From Zerene cesonia (taxonomy: Eukaryota; Arthropoda; Insecta; Lepidoptera; Pieridae), in assembly GCF_012273895.1 (NCBI RefSeq), contig NC_052104.1, forward strand, positions 2,232,001-2,296,000: a DNA stretch of 64,000 bases, written 5' to 3'. Under the pieces are notes generated by a model. The model was not told the origin of the DNA, ran no database searches, and saw only the letters and a program-made list of their open reading frames with translations. Every line of letters starts with the position of its first letter. The first letter of the stretch is position 1. Below, piece after piece: positions 12,803 through 23,362 of this stretch. Both the position numbers and the translations under genes were made by a program.

Positions 12803-13034
12803 GACGAATCATTGGTATAGTGGTTCGTTTACGAAATAAAGGGGTCCCGGGTTTCGATTCCCGGTGGCGGCATACAAAAAATATCTCGCTTTGGGAAAAT
12901 ACTGAAAGCTAATCACCTGTCTTTCGGTAAACAGAAACAACTCTACCGCCAGCAGGTGATCAGCCTTCTGTGATCAGAGAAACTGATGCATAGTGCACGT
13001 GCCCCATACTCCACAAGGGGACACGGGATAAAGT
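12803..13034 (+). repeat. tRNA-derived SINE
   Basis: A box TGGTATAGTGG at 12,813-12,823 and B box GGTTTCGATTCCC at 12,850-12,862, followed by a body with CTAATCACCTGT, CAGGTGATCAGCCTTCTG, AAACTGATGCATA and GGGGACACGGGA. It is related to the copies at 1,087 and 14,052 but has a different tRNA-like head (TGGTATAGTGG, as in tRNA-Gly/Asp/Glu heads). Confidence 0.75.
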
Positions 13035-14051
13035 GCACAGTGTGATAGAATACAGAACGATTCTTTGTTGAAGTATAGGATAAGCAAGGGGATTTGGACA
13101 TAAAAGAATTTAAGTATTATTAACAAGAATTTGAACATAAATGACTGCTGTCTCCCCCTTTCCACTGCTAGAAACAACCTTTCAGTGCAACGTCAACAAA
13201 CAAATTAAATACCTATTACTGCCAAGCACTGTATTATAACTTCTTATTACCCGTAGTTTGTGTCTGGAAATATATAATTTCATTAATAGCCGTAGCATAA
13301 AAAAAAAACAGTTAATAGCTACGATTTTTTCATGGGATAAAATACAATTAAAATATATGTTCATATTTTATTTCATACTCTTTGGGTACGGAACTCTGGA
13401 AATTAATCTGATGAACACTTACTTTACTGGAGATTTTGTAATGAAATCTATATAACAAAATATTAAGAGGTTGCTCTCATAATTGATTCTCAACGAAGAC
13501 TATTGCAAAACTGAGCTTTTACATCGAATTTTCGCGTGAGTTGCAGTAATTTGAAGTTTCTTTTGAGTAACTTTTATATAATTTAAACCGTGCACCACAC
13601 GCAAGTCGATTTACGTGTGACTTTACGGGCAGAAATCGATTTTCATTAATTCACAGCCCATCGACCGCGAAACTTTCTGCTTATACCATATTACGACTTT
13701 TCTCTTTTAATTTTTCACTTAAGTATGTAATGATTTTGTTATTTTATTGATTTTCTGAGAGCCGCAGTGAAATTGTGCGTTAATCACTCACGTTATCGCT
13801 TTTATCTCCTCTTGCTTTCATTAGCCATAAAAACATTATTACATTTTAATCTCTTCTCTCAGTGAATATGTTTACGTGTCTTTATCGATTTAAAAAATCA
13901 AATAAACTTTATTCAATATTAAATACCATGTAAAATAATTATAGACTAAGATAACAATAAACCTAATTCTAACCACACGTTTATAATTCAGATTCGGTTA
14001 AGTGTATAAATAAAGAAAATAATATTTAATGGACTATACGAGTATACTGAC

Positions 14052-14257
14052 GGCTTCCTTAGTAGGGGTTAACGCGTGAGCGAGAGAACAGAGAACCGAG
14101 GGGTCCTGGGTTCGATTCCTGGTGGGGACGCACAATAAAAAAAACGTCTCGGTCTGGCAGGACACAGAAGACTGATCACCTGCTTGTCCATAAAAAAAAC
14201 AGTCACTGAAACAGATGTATAACGTCTGCCCCATACCCCAGTAGGGGACACGGGACT
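14052..14257 (+). repeat. tRNA-derived SINE, near full length
   Basis: Contains GGGGTTAACGCGTGAGCG (A-box region) and GGTTCGATTCC (B box, 14,109-14,119). The body has GGCAGGACACAGAAGACTGA, CACCTGCTTGTCC and GTAGGGGACACGGGACTT. The overlapping minus-strand open frames are shadows of this element. Confidence 0.8.
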
Positions 14258-14344
14258 TTAAACGAGTATATTATATCTATTTGTGTTAATTTTAACACCG
14301 CCGAGGTTTGTTATTATTTCTCGTAAAAAGGGTACATTACATCT

Positions 14345-14610
14345 ATATCAAACTAACCGCTTCTCCCGGCTCCGCCCGGGTTGAGTCACGATAAAAACAA
14401 TATAAATATAGCCAGCCAGTCATATATGACACACAGATAACGTGGCTCTTTAATGGAAAAAGAATTTATACAACCAGTTTAGTAGATCCATAGATTACAC
14501 CCTACAACGTCCAGGCACAAATTTACAAACTTTCCTATTTATAATGTTAACATAGATTTATATATAATAAAGTCTGGAGTAGCAACGACTACTTTTTATC
14601 TAGGTGGGTG
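14345..14610 (-). repeat. Short interspersed repeat, 'CTCCCGGCTCCGCCCGGG' type
   Basis: Head TTCTCCCGGCTCCGCCCGGG followed by AT-rich sequence, like other elements here that carry a CCCGSGGCTTTGCCCGNG-type head. Boundaries approximate. Confidence 0.45.
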
Positions 14611-15539
14611 AAGCAGCGGGCATCTAGTCATATATATGGACGTTGTTATGTCCAAGTTAATAAGATGTAACTGAGAAAAGGGCATTCAACTTATTCTGAC
14701 ATGCATGGCTTAATGTATTTTAATGATGCATGAACATTGCATACCAATGACCGTAATGAGTTTGATCATCACATTCTTAGATTATGTCGATATTCATCTA
14801 ATTATAGAGAACTATACAGCTATATAATAATTGTTCTAGAAATTAGTGTATATCACACGTTACTCGTAGATGCGGTGGGAATGGATATAAGAAAGAAGAT
14901 ATGAGGATATTTCAGAGAGAGGACCTTGTTTAGAACCTTGATTAGTAAAAGTAATTTGACAAAGAAATCAGAATTATTCCACCTATATTATCACGTTTAA
15001 TTGTTAAAAGAAATGTTCAGAATATTTTTGAGAATTTTCCTAACGAATCAAATTACAGTTGTAGTTGCAGTTGCAGTATTATGTCTTCTCTATTTCTAAA
15101 TAATCTTATCATTTCTAGTGCAGTGGATTATATACTTCAAGACACTTAAAAACTCGTTTTAAACTCGTGCAGTTCCTTTAAACATCTTGTAAATATATGT
15201 CACCTTCGAAAGTACCTACTCAATCTTTCGTGACACCTAATTAGTTTCTAATGAGAGTTTTAACCCTTTTTCAATCTTGGTATATTTTATAGAATATTCT
15301 ACATTTATATTTATGTACCACGGTTGAAGCTGGGGCGAACCGTTAGTAAATGGCAAAGATGAAAGTTGTGAATATTTATATGTTCGGAACGAAAACCCAA
15401 AAACCATATATATGGGTTTTCCGTTTCGGATTTTGGAAATTCTATCTCCAATATAAAAGATCATTTTTATGAAGTTTCTTTCTTCCGATTACAACCAGTC
15501 GCAGCAAGTACGTACGGCCAGTATATTATACGAAAGCGT

Positions 15540-15790
15540 CTCATTTACAGTGACCATAAGTACAGCCTAAAATGGACGGAACTGTCCTGCTTTTAAGGTG
15601 TTTGTTCCGCTATCCCCGTGAGACTAAGAATTTGACTGCATGTCGGACACCAAGGGCTCCTTACAAAATACATAAATTCTGAAAATTTCAACAGTCTAGC
15701 CATCACGGTTTGTGAAATATAGCCTGGTGATATATGCACGGATAGACCGACAAACATACACACGAACAGCAGTCTTAGAAATAGGTTCCC
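15540..15790 (+). repeat. Interspersed repeat, 'TTTGACTGCATGTCGGACACCA' type
   Basis: Contains GTGTTTGTTCCGCTATCCCC, then CACGGTTTGTGAAATATAGC, GCCTGGTGATATATGCACGG and ATAGACCGACAAACATAC. I recognise this pattern as a common lepidopteran repeat, but class and ends are uncertain. Confidence 0.45.
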
Positions 15791-15796
15791 ATTTTA

Positions 15797-16313
15797 TGGA
15801 CTGGGACGAGTGAGGAAAAGGAAACGGGCCTTCGGCTCACCTCACCGTACCAAACACAGTGGCATGCCACTAATTGTAATGTAATTGTATGTGGTAGTCG
15901 AGCACGCTTCAGCACGAATTGGGCCAGCTCGCACCGGGGAAGTACCACACCCCCACAGAAGACCGGCGTGAAATAGCATTCTGCTGTGTTTCGTTCGGTG
16001 AGTCCATATCCTTTTCCTTGCCCTTCCCAGTCCTTTCCTTTATTCCTCTCGCCAATGCTTCCTTAATCCCTTCCCAAAAGTCGGCAATCCATTTGTAGAG
16101 GCGTGAGGTTTGCAATGGACTTTATGCCTCTATAAATGTTCATGGGCGGTGGTAGCGCTTACCATCAGGCGACCCACCAGCTCCATTGCCGACTGTGACA
16201 TAAAAAAAAAAAAAAAATGCCACTAATTCACGCCGGTTTTCTGTGGGGGTGTGGTACTTCCCCGGTGCGAGCTAACCCAATTCGTGCCGAAACGTGCTCG
16301 ACTCCCACATACA
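15797..16313 (-). repeat. SINE copy split by a nested insertion
   Basis: A reverse-oriented copy of the poly(A)-ended element described at 17,448. Its two halves (15,797-15,875 and 16,217-16,313) are separated by a plus-strand copy of the same family. Joined, they read continuously through GGCATGCCACTAATT into CACGCCGGTTTTCTGTGGGG. Confidence 0.8.
15876..16216 (+). mobile_element. SINE-like retroelement nested in its own family, with target-site duplication
   Basis: Plus copy carrying GTCGAGCACGCTTCAGCACG, AAGTACCACACCCCCACAGA, ATGTTCATGGGCGGTGGTAG and CCACCAGCTCCATTGCCGAC, ending GTGACAT plus a poly(A) run. It is flanked by ATGCCACTAATT at 15,864-15,875 and 16,217-16,228, a 12-base duplication. 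A poly(A) tail plus a target-site duplication is the mark of LINE-type retrotransposition. Confidence 0.85.
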
Positions 16314-16635
16314 ATTCCTATGGCGTCCTGCTTTGACATAAGTAATATAATCTTTAGTCATACTGGAATCTCTTGCGGCTATTTTCGAATGATATCAAAT
16401 TTGACCTACAAAGATAAGAGATGTACCGTTATCTCCACATCCAAGAAGTGTATCTTCACGAAACGTAATCGCAAACAATTGTGTGATATTAATAGGTAGG
16501 TACTAACAATAGATTCTTTTAACCTCTTGACCTCGAAAATGATTGCTTCTGAGAAACCAGTTAGTAGGTAAACATTCATTTAATTGATTCTGACTCGATT
16601 TCTTTAAGTTGGTAGATACGATTAGATGAGATGTT

Positions 16636-16816
16636 AACCGACTTCAAAAAGGGGGAGGTTCTTAATTCGACTGTACTTTTTGTGACTGCTGTCTCATAAT
16701 TTTAGGCTGGGTGAACCGATTATGATGATTATATACTTTTTGGAAGCTGGTCCCTTCCGTGTTTAGTATTTAGTCCAATTGGGGCAGCTTGAAGACGGTT
16801 TAGTTTTTAGTTAAAA
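16636..16816 (+). repeat. MITE-like repeat with imperfect terminal inverted repeats
   Basis: Starts TTAACCGACTTCAAAAAGGG and ends CTTGAAGACGGTTTAGTTTT, so the ends are imperfect inverted copies. The core GGCTGGGTGAACCGATTATG is shared with the copy at 19,998 and, reversed, with 5,575 and 7,741. Confidence 0.6.
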
Positions 16817-17212
16817 ACTATTATTAAAGAGTATTATTTTGTACTAACTTATTCTTTTTACAATAATTATTTGAGTGCCTTGTTTCGCCTGGGTTGACTT
16901 TAGCCTTTTTTTAACAAAGTTATAGGCTTGGACTAGAAGAAGAATTTTGAAAATGACTTGCATTTATCTAAGTTAAATCGTAACAAACGAATAAAAATAC
17001 ATTCCTGTATATTAAAATCGATTGGTTAATCATAAAAAGTACCAGTTCTATTAAGTGGTTTATAATTAAATACGTTTTCTTTGCTGGAGAACTACATGGC
17101 CGTAATAATGCGGAAAGAGAGTACTGGCAATAATAACTTTCACTAAAATGAAATGCAGTGTTTTGTCACTTTTATGAAATAAAATAATTTATGTGTAAAA
17201 TACGTTATTCTT

Positions 17213-17400
17213 AGCGGTACTTTTTATAGTGGGGACATCTTACATAGATGCCTACGGCCTCCTCGGAAAAGGGGCCGTGGTTTATGTCGGATTCCTACCG
17301 ATTAAAACCCCACTGTGTTCCGTCGAGCCGCTTTAGTCAGGGGCCACGGGTGCTTCTTAGTCCGCGACATTTTTTAGGGTTTGAATTTTGTGTTGAATTG
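17213..17400. repeat. Interspersed repeat, 'CCGTCGAGCCGCTTTAGTCA' type
   Basis: GC-rich block with CTACGGCCTCCTCGGAAAAG, TTATGTCGGATTCCTACCGA and CGTCGAGCCGCTTTAGTCAG. It looks like a repeat fragment; class unknown. Confidence 0.4.
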
Positions 17401-17447
17401 TTTAATATTTTTTAAATGTGTGAACTGATGAAATATTATTTTTTTTT

Positions 17448-17802
17448 ATTTTTTTTTTATGTCATAGCGGGCAGCTGAGCTGGTGGTTCGCCTGATGGTA
17501 AGCGATCACCACCGCCCATAAACATTCGCAAAGGTAGTACCTCTGTGAATGCGCTGCCCGCTTTTATGGGGTAAGGGAAAAGGAAAGGATTAACGACTGG
17601 AAAGAAGGAATGGACTAGGACGGGTGAGGAAAAGGAAACGGGCCTCCGGCTCCCCCACTCACCGCACGAAACACAGTGGCATGCCACTATTTTACGCCGG
17701 TTTTCTGTGGGGGTGTGGTACTTCCCCGGTGCGAGCTGGCCCAATTCGTGCCGAAGCGTGCTCGACTCCCACAGGTGCGTGCTCGACTCCCACAGGTAAA
17801 TT
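17448..17802 (-). repeat. SINE-like retroelement, near full length
   Basis: In plus orientation it starts with a T-run (the poly(A) tail reversed), then ATGTCATAGCGGGCAGCTGA, GATCACCACCGCCCATAAAC, GACTAGGACGGGTGAGGAAA, TGTGGTACTTCCCCGGTGCG and CGTGCTCGACTCCCACAGG. A perfect 21-base tandem duplication (17,756-17,776 and 17,777-17,797) sits at its 5' end. Other copies: 15,797, 15,876, 17,926, 21,093, 47,718; fragments at 32,933 and 61,736. Confidence 0.8.
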
Positions 17803-17925
17803 ACTAGTCTAGGATGACATTAAATAACTTATATAAAAAATAAATCTGTCTACTTATATGTTTCTGCTTATATCGGGTAATCATCATTATCATCACCAGC
17901 ACCTGCATGTTCCTACTGCTTGGAC

Positions 17926-18128
17926 ACAGTGAGGCCCATATCCTTTTCCTTACCCTTCCCAGTCTTCTCCTTTACTCCTCTCGTCAATCTTTTCCTCACC
18001 CCTCTCCAATTTGAAGCCGGCTATCCATTTGCAGAGGTCTGCCATCGACCTTAATTCTCTCCAAATGTTCATGGGCGGTGGCTTACCATCAGGCGACCCA
18101 CCAGCTCCATTGCCGACGATAAAAACAC
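17926..18128 (+). repeat. 5'-truncated SINE-like retroelement
   Basis: Reads GGCCCATATCCTTTTCCTTA, CCAAATGTTCATGGGCGGTG, then CATCAGGCGACCCACCAGCT and CCATTGCCGACGATAAAAA. It lacks the GTCGAGCACGC 5' part seen in full copies. Confidence 0.7.
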
Positions 18129-18245
18129 AGGCCTCCTGTAAGGCTTCAGGCCATAATCCACCATGCTGGCCAAGTACCGGTTGGCAGATATCGTCGAACT
18201 TTTGATTCTACGACATGCCGGATTCCCTCACCGTTTCGAGTGTTC
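18129..18245 (-). repeat. Fragment of a second SINE family
   Basis: Contains AGGCCATAATCCACCATGCT, GCCAAGTACCGGTTGGCAGA and CATGCCGGATTCCCTCACCG, matching the middle of the element at 26,110. It directly abuts the preceding retroelement. Confidence 0.6.
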
Positions 18246-19104
18246 ATCACAGCGGTAATGTGCATGATGTGTATGTATGTTTGTGCGTATTATTACATCT
18301 ATTATAATACTCCGAATTCAAAACTATTCTGTATCACACTTTGCCATTATCACTAAAATACTCCGAATTCAAAGCTATTCTGTATCACAGGCCTTCTAAT
18401 TTGCCAAAGTGTTTAGTAATTCTGGCAAGATCTTAAGTCCCCTTAAATTCTACTTTTCAAACAATCATATTACCATAGTAATTCGCAATATAACGGTATC
18501 CATATCAAAACAAGTAACGTATTACATTGTTTTATTACGTTCTTGTAGATGTGAGTTATCTGGGCGAAATAACCGTGACGGTTAGCAGTCACGAGCTCAA
18601 CTCATATAAAATATTAAATGGACGTGTTGCATATGTTGCCGGACGTGTGCACATTTGAAATTATTTTAGTTATGTGACAGTTATGTCGGTATGTTTTGTA
18701 AGATTTGCCTCATTTAATTTGTAACTAATCGATGAAATAAATAATAATAAACAAATAATAATAAAACTATTATTGAAATGCTTAGGTATTTTTTTTTATA
18801 TAACCCACAATTTAGTTAATTGATCACCCAATATTAAAATAGGGAAGATAAGAAATTGTTAACTCATCCTTTTTGGAGCAATGACAAATTATCGACGTTA
18901 TTTTTAATATAATTGATATTTATTTACAATATATAAATTATATAATTGATGTACTTTCTCATAAACAAAGAAAGCAATATTCTTAAAACACTTTCAATAA
19001 CATTTTAATAAAAACCAATTATCGTCGTAATGTAAAAACAAATATAAACATGTATACAAGATACCAATATCATAAAAATAACATACCTAAGCAGTATAGA
19101 TACA

Positions 19105-19305
19105 CAATTTTTTTTGTTTGCTTGGACGTGCTAATCTCAAAAACTACTGGGCCGATTTGGATTAAATTTCGTACAGAAATCATCTCAGCTGCGCTTCGAC
19201 GAAGTATGTTTTTATCACGGAAATCCCACGGGAGCGTGCGTGGAATAGTCCGGTCTGTCTCTTCGTCCAGCTACGGTCAAAGCCGCAGGCGTACAGCTAG
19301 TCGTC
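19105..19305 (+). repeat. Short interspersed repeat, 'CTACTGGGCCGATTTGGAT' type
   Basis: TTTGCTTGGACGTGCTAATC, CTACTGGGCCGATTTGGATT and CAAAGCCGCAGGCGTACAGC, followed by TAGTC. The 96-codon open frame across it is a repeat shadow. Confidence 0.6.
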
Positions 19306-19997
19306 ATTATCTCACGAAACAGCATTTAACATTTTCCTAACTGATCGTTGATTACTAACCTCATACAGTTACATGATGCGCAGTAAGCTATACTTTTGTT
19401 TTTATTTCTTGAGTTATTGCTTATGTGAAGATGAATTGGTTGTTGCAATGCTGTTACGTTTCAGATGTTTTTATATCGCGTGAGAATTATGTCGTTATTG
19501 TTGTTATGGCAACCGTGTGCGTATAATGTTCTTAATTTTTAGATGAACTGTTCAGTTTGTTAGCTTAGCTGTTTGTTATGCAATGCAGTTCAGTTTTTAA
19601 ATGATAGTCTAAAATAGGCTAAACGGATAGTAATTGGTCAATGTTTAAGGAAGGCTTGATCAAAATGATGCACTGATGACTGAACAGGTTCTCCTATAAC
19701 AATGTCTAAGGAGTTATCTAAAAAAGTGGGAATGCCTCATCTGTGTCTATATGGACACCCCAATTATATAGGTTATTTTTATATGAAATATTAAACTCAA
19801 ATTAAAATGTTAATAGATAGTGAAATTCAATACTCCTTCGTATTGAAATATTTGATTGACATTTCGAGCACAAGCCGGCGGTGTAATAATAAAATTAATT
19901 ATTGACTTTGCATGTAGGTGTATTGTAATCATGAGTATAGATATACATTGACAGGCGTCGTATATAATGGTTGTAATGTGTAATAGTTGCCTTATTA

Positions 19998-20165
19998 ACC
20001 GATTTCGAAAAGGGAAGGTTCTCAATTCGACTGAATAATTTTGGTTTGTTACCCCAGAACTTTCGACTGGGTGAAATGATTTTTGATGATTCTATTTTAT
20101 TTGAAAGTTGATACCCGTGTGATCTTATTAAAATTTCGTCTAGTCCTGACTTTTTAAACCTGACA
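19998..20165 (+). repeat. MITE-like repeat with 'CCGATTTCGAAAAGG' end
   Basis: AACCGATTTCGAAAAGGGAA, GGTTCTCAATTCGACTGAAT, TTTCGACTGGGTGAAATGAT and GAAAGTTGATACCCG match the family members at 16,636 and, reversed, 5,575 and 7,741. Confidence 0.6.
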
Positions 20166-20680
20166 GTTTATTTTTGTGAATAATTATTTTTTATAAAAAT
20201 TTATAAAGAATACACTTTCGCTTTTATAATACTTATAAATCTTTGTAATACGGAGCGCAACCGAGGGATAAAGCTAGGTTAATAACATGTGCATATGAAA
20301 AAAATTCGACATTGTTACACTACGGATTTAAATGATTATTTGTTTGCTATATTTGTCTACGTTTGGATCATTAAAACTGTTGATACTCATAACCGAGGGA
20401 AGTCGAGGCCACCATCAAGTTGCTAAGAAATATTTCTTCTAACAACGACGCCTAGCATTAAACATCGCATTAGTCTATTAATTTTCTCGGAGTGACGTTA
20501 ACCGTTACTTTATAACATAATGAGGAAGGCAGTCATTATAATTATCTATTATAATTATCTTAATCTTGACAAAAACAATATTACGAACACCGCAATTTAT
20601 TGCCGTTAATGTATTAAGAGCTGGGCGTAATTATATAAACGATTAGGATCATCTTTAGCTCTCTTAGTTTTATGAATAAA

Positions 20681-20838
20681 ACTAGCGGTCCGCCCTGGCT
20701 CCGCCCGTGGTACATATATAGGCTAAAGCCTTCCACAATAATTGGGCTATTTAAAACTGAAATAAATTTTTAAAACGGATCAATAGTTCCTGAGATTAGC
20801 GCGTTCAAACAAACTCTTTAGTTATATAATATTAGTAT
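20681..20838 (-). repeat. Short interspersed repeat, 'ACTAGCGGTCCGCCCTGGCT' type
   Basis: Head ACTAGCGGTCCGCCCTGGCT with CCGCCCGTGGTACATATATA and CAATAGTTCCTGAGATTAGC. A tail-only relative with CAGTAGTTCCTGACATTAGC lies at about 20,975-21,035, and a reverse-oriented relative at 43,656. Confidence 0.65.
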
Positions 20839-21092
20839 AGAGAATGATAACATTCAAGAAAAAAACCGTCAGTTTCACCACTTGCTGATAAAGATACTGA
20901 TAATTTAGCCTATTTAACACGTACTGAACACTGTCTGTTGTACATATAGGTACATATAACTAGTCAGGGATGGGGTGATATAATTTTTGAAAGCGATTCA
21001 GTAGTTCCTGACATTAGCGCGTTCAAACAAAGTATTAAATCGTGTATTTTAGTATTCAATAGATTTGTCAATTTAACTGTGTTCAAATTTTT

Positions 21093-21410
21093 ATTGTGGG
21101 AGTCGAGCACGCTTCGGCACGAATTGGGCCAGCTCGCCCCGGGGAAGTACCACACCCCCACAGAAAACCGGCGTGAAATAGTGGCATGCCACTGTGTTTC
21201 TTACGGTGAGTGGGGGAGCCGGAGGCCCATTTCCTTTTCCTCACCCGTCCCTGTCCATTCCTTCTTTCCAGTCGTTAATCCTTTCCTTTTCCTTTACCCC
21301 TTAAAAGCGGACAACACATTCGCAGAGGCTATCTCTGCGAATGTTCATGGGCGGTGGTGATCGCTTACCATCAGGCGAACCACCAGCTCAGTTGCCCGCT
21401 ATGACATAAA
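21093..21410 (+). mobile_element. SINE-like retroelement, full-length-looking
   Basis: Starts TGTGGGAGTCGAGCACGCTT, then AGCTCGCCCCGGGGAAGTAC, CAGAAAACCGGCGTGAAATA, TGTTCATGGGCGGTGGTGAT and CATCAGGCGAACCACCAGCT, and ends with CCCGCTATGACAT and a poly(A) run. The 93-codon open frame over it is a shadow. No clear target-site duplication seen. Confidence 0.8.
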
Positions 21411-22382
21411 AAAAAAACTGATTGCATGTTTAATGGATCTTTCACCGCTTTATAGTAAATCTTTTCAACATCTTCTTCTTCTCTTTATCTTATCTTTCAT
21501 ACTTTACGAGGATTGTGGATGGAAAGTGTGGATGGAAAGTTTATTAATTTTGAAGTTTTGGCTGCAATTTGGATCAAGGGTTCCATCATCAAGAATTCCA
21601 TCATCAACATTAAATTTTAATGTACTTAATTAAAAAGATACTGTAGAAACAGTAAGCAGTCAATAGTATTCTGGTACGTTCTAATTCTAAGAACACCTAA
21701 GAAAGCTGTGGGTCTATCAAAGTGCATGTAATCAAAATTTATGACTGACTTTCAATAGAAAATAACGTTGTTTGACCATTATTTGGCACAGTTTCTTCAC
21801 AAGAACGAACCGGCACGTTTGATGAATGCCGCGGTTTGCGGTCAAATTTCTATAACTATAAAAAGAACCATCGCTTTTACGGTACTTGATATCAGATAAA
21901 AGAAATGCACAATAACTGCAGCACAGAACAATCTGGAAATAGAAATAACCCTTTAAATGATAGAAAACAAAAACATAATTTACATTGCAGTATGTGTGGG
22001 CGCGTCGTATTGACCAATTGATTATGAAAGAGAAATGGAAATCGTAAATCAAAAGACATCGATCATAGCTATCATTTGCATTGCAATGTTGAATAGACAG
22101 TTTGCTGTGTGGGTAGTATTTAATTTTGAACTAATTGCGTTCGTATTCCTTATGGCAAATTACAGAGGTTTTTTTTAACAGATCTTGAAAAGGTTAATTT
22201 TCTTTAATCGGATAACATTATTTTTTATTTCTTAATTTTATATTATACGATAATAAAAATAACTGAAAAATCGATTAAGACCATATTTAATCCGTATTTT
22301 ATGTTGAATTAGACCTAATAAGGTTTTTATTCAGCTCATCCTATATACTTGTAATTGTAATCAAAATACGATCTTATAATAG

Positions 22383-22600
22383 ACTAGCTTTCCGCCGGCG
22401 GCTTTCCTCGCGTAATAAAAGAAAAACCTGCGTAGTTCCCCTACCCAAGATATTTGCGGGATAACAATAACCTATGCTTTTTCTCAGGCCTTAAGTTATC
22501 TTGGTACATTATACCAATTCGGTTTAGTGGTTGCGGCGTGAAGAAGAGACAGACAAACGAGTTACGTTCGCATTAATAACATTAAACTTATTGAATAAAT
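22383..22600 (-). repeat. Short interspersed repeat, 'ACTAGCTTTCCGCCGGCGGC' type
   Basis: Head GACTAGCTTTCCGCCGGCGG and CTTTCCTCGCGTAATAAAAG, then CCAATTCGGTTTAGTGGTTG and GCGTGAAGAAGAGACAGACA. The same layout occurs at 25,331. Confidence 0.6.
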
Positions 22601-23218
22601 AAATATTTGAATTTGAGGCAAAGATTGAAAAGTAGGCTCTTATTAATTCGTCTGAATAATTTCTTACATGTGTTATTATTCATTTTACGGTTAAAGAAAA
22701 TTACTTATTTTCGTGGACCCATTATTACTATCTGCGTTTACTTCTCCCTTTGTCTCATTGACTAATGTGATAAAAAATCTAACTGGTACGACTACTGGAA
22801 TTACGCCAGAATATAGAGTTATGGCTAATAGACTTGCTTACCAAATCAATTCTACAATAATTGTAATAAAGCATGAAATGTACCTTTAGGTTCAAAGTGC
22901 AATAAAGTTCATTGCTAAAAGGCTACTGTTGTTGAAAAATAAGCTTTATATAATTAAGATATTAAAATCATTTTGCTAGTGTGACTATGGAAAATAACAG
23001 AACAAAAATGTGTGATCAACGAAGTTTATCCACCTTAACCTTCTTATGGTTTTCCACCATATTGCTAATGCTATAAATTAATCGTTTCACAAACAAAGAT
23101 GACAAGAATCACTACAGATTTTAAAATGGGACCAAATGGCGACAATTTCATATCATGCAAAAATTATCAAAATAAAAAAATATAGTCGCTATGGGAACCT
23201 CCTAACTTTTTAGAAATT

Positions 23219-23362
23219 AATGACTTTTTTAACGGATTTTAAACGCGATTTATTCACTGGGAGACTGTCTCCCCGAGACCACGCTCGCTATAAAGTGTTC
23301 GAAACGTCGGGTTAATAATATAATGAATAAATCGCGTTTTAAATCCCTCAAAAAGTCTTTAA
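23219..23362. mobile_element. Fold-back MITE, copy 1
   Basis: Ends are inverted repeats of about 36 bases: TAATGACTTTTTTAACGGAT and the reverse complement of AAATCCCTCAAAAAGTCTTT, each leading into (A)AACGCGATTTATTCA. The interior GGGAGACTGTCTCC...GTTCGAAACGTCGGGTTAAT occurs in opposite orientation in the copy at 27,150. No coding capacity. Confidence 0.8.

Noticed and set aside
21732..22052. 106-codon minus-strand open frame
   Set aside because: Aromatic-rich chance frame; no start context, domain or splice evidence.
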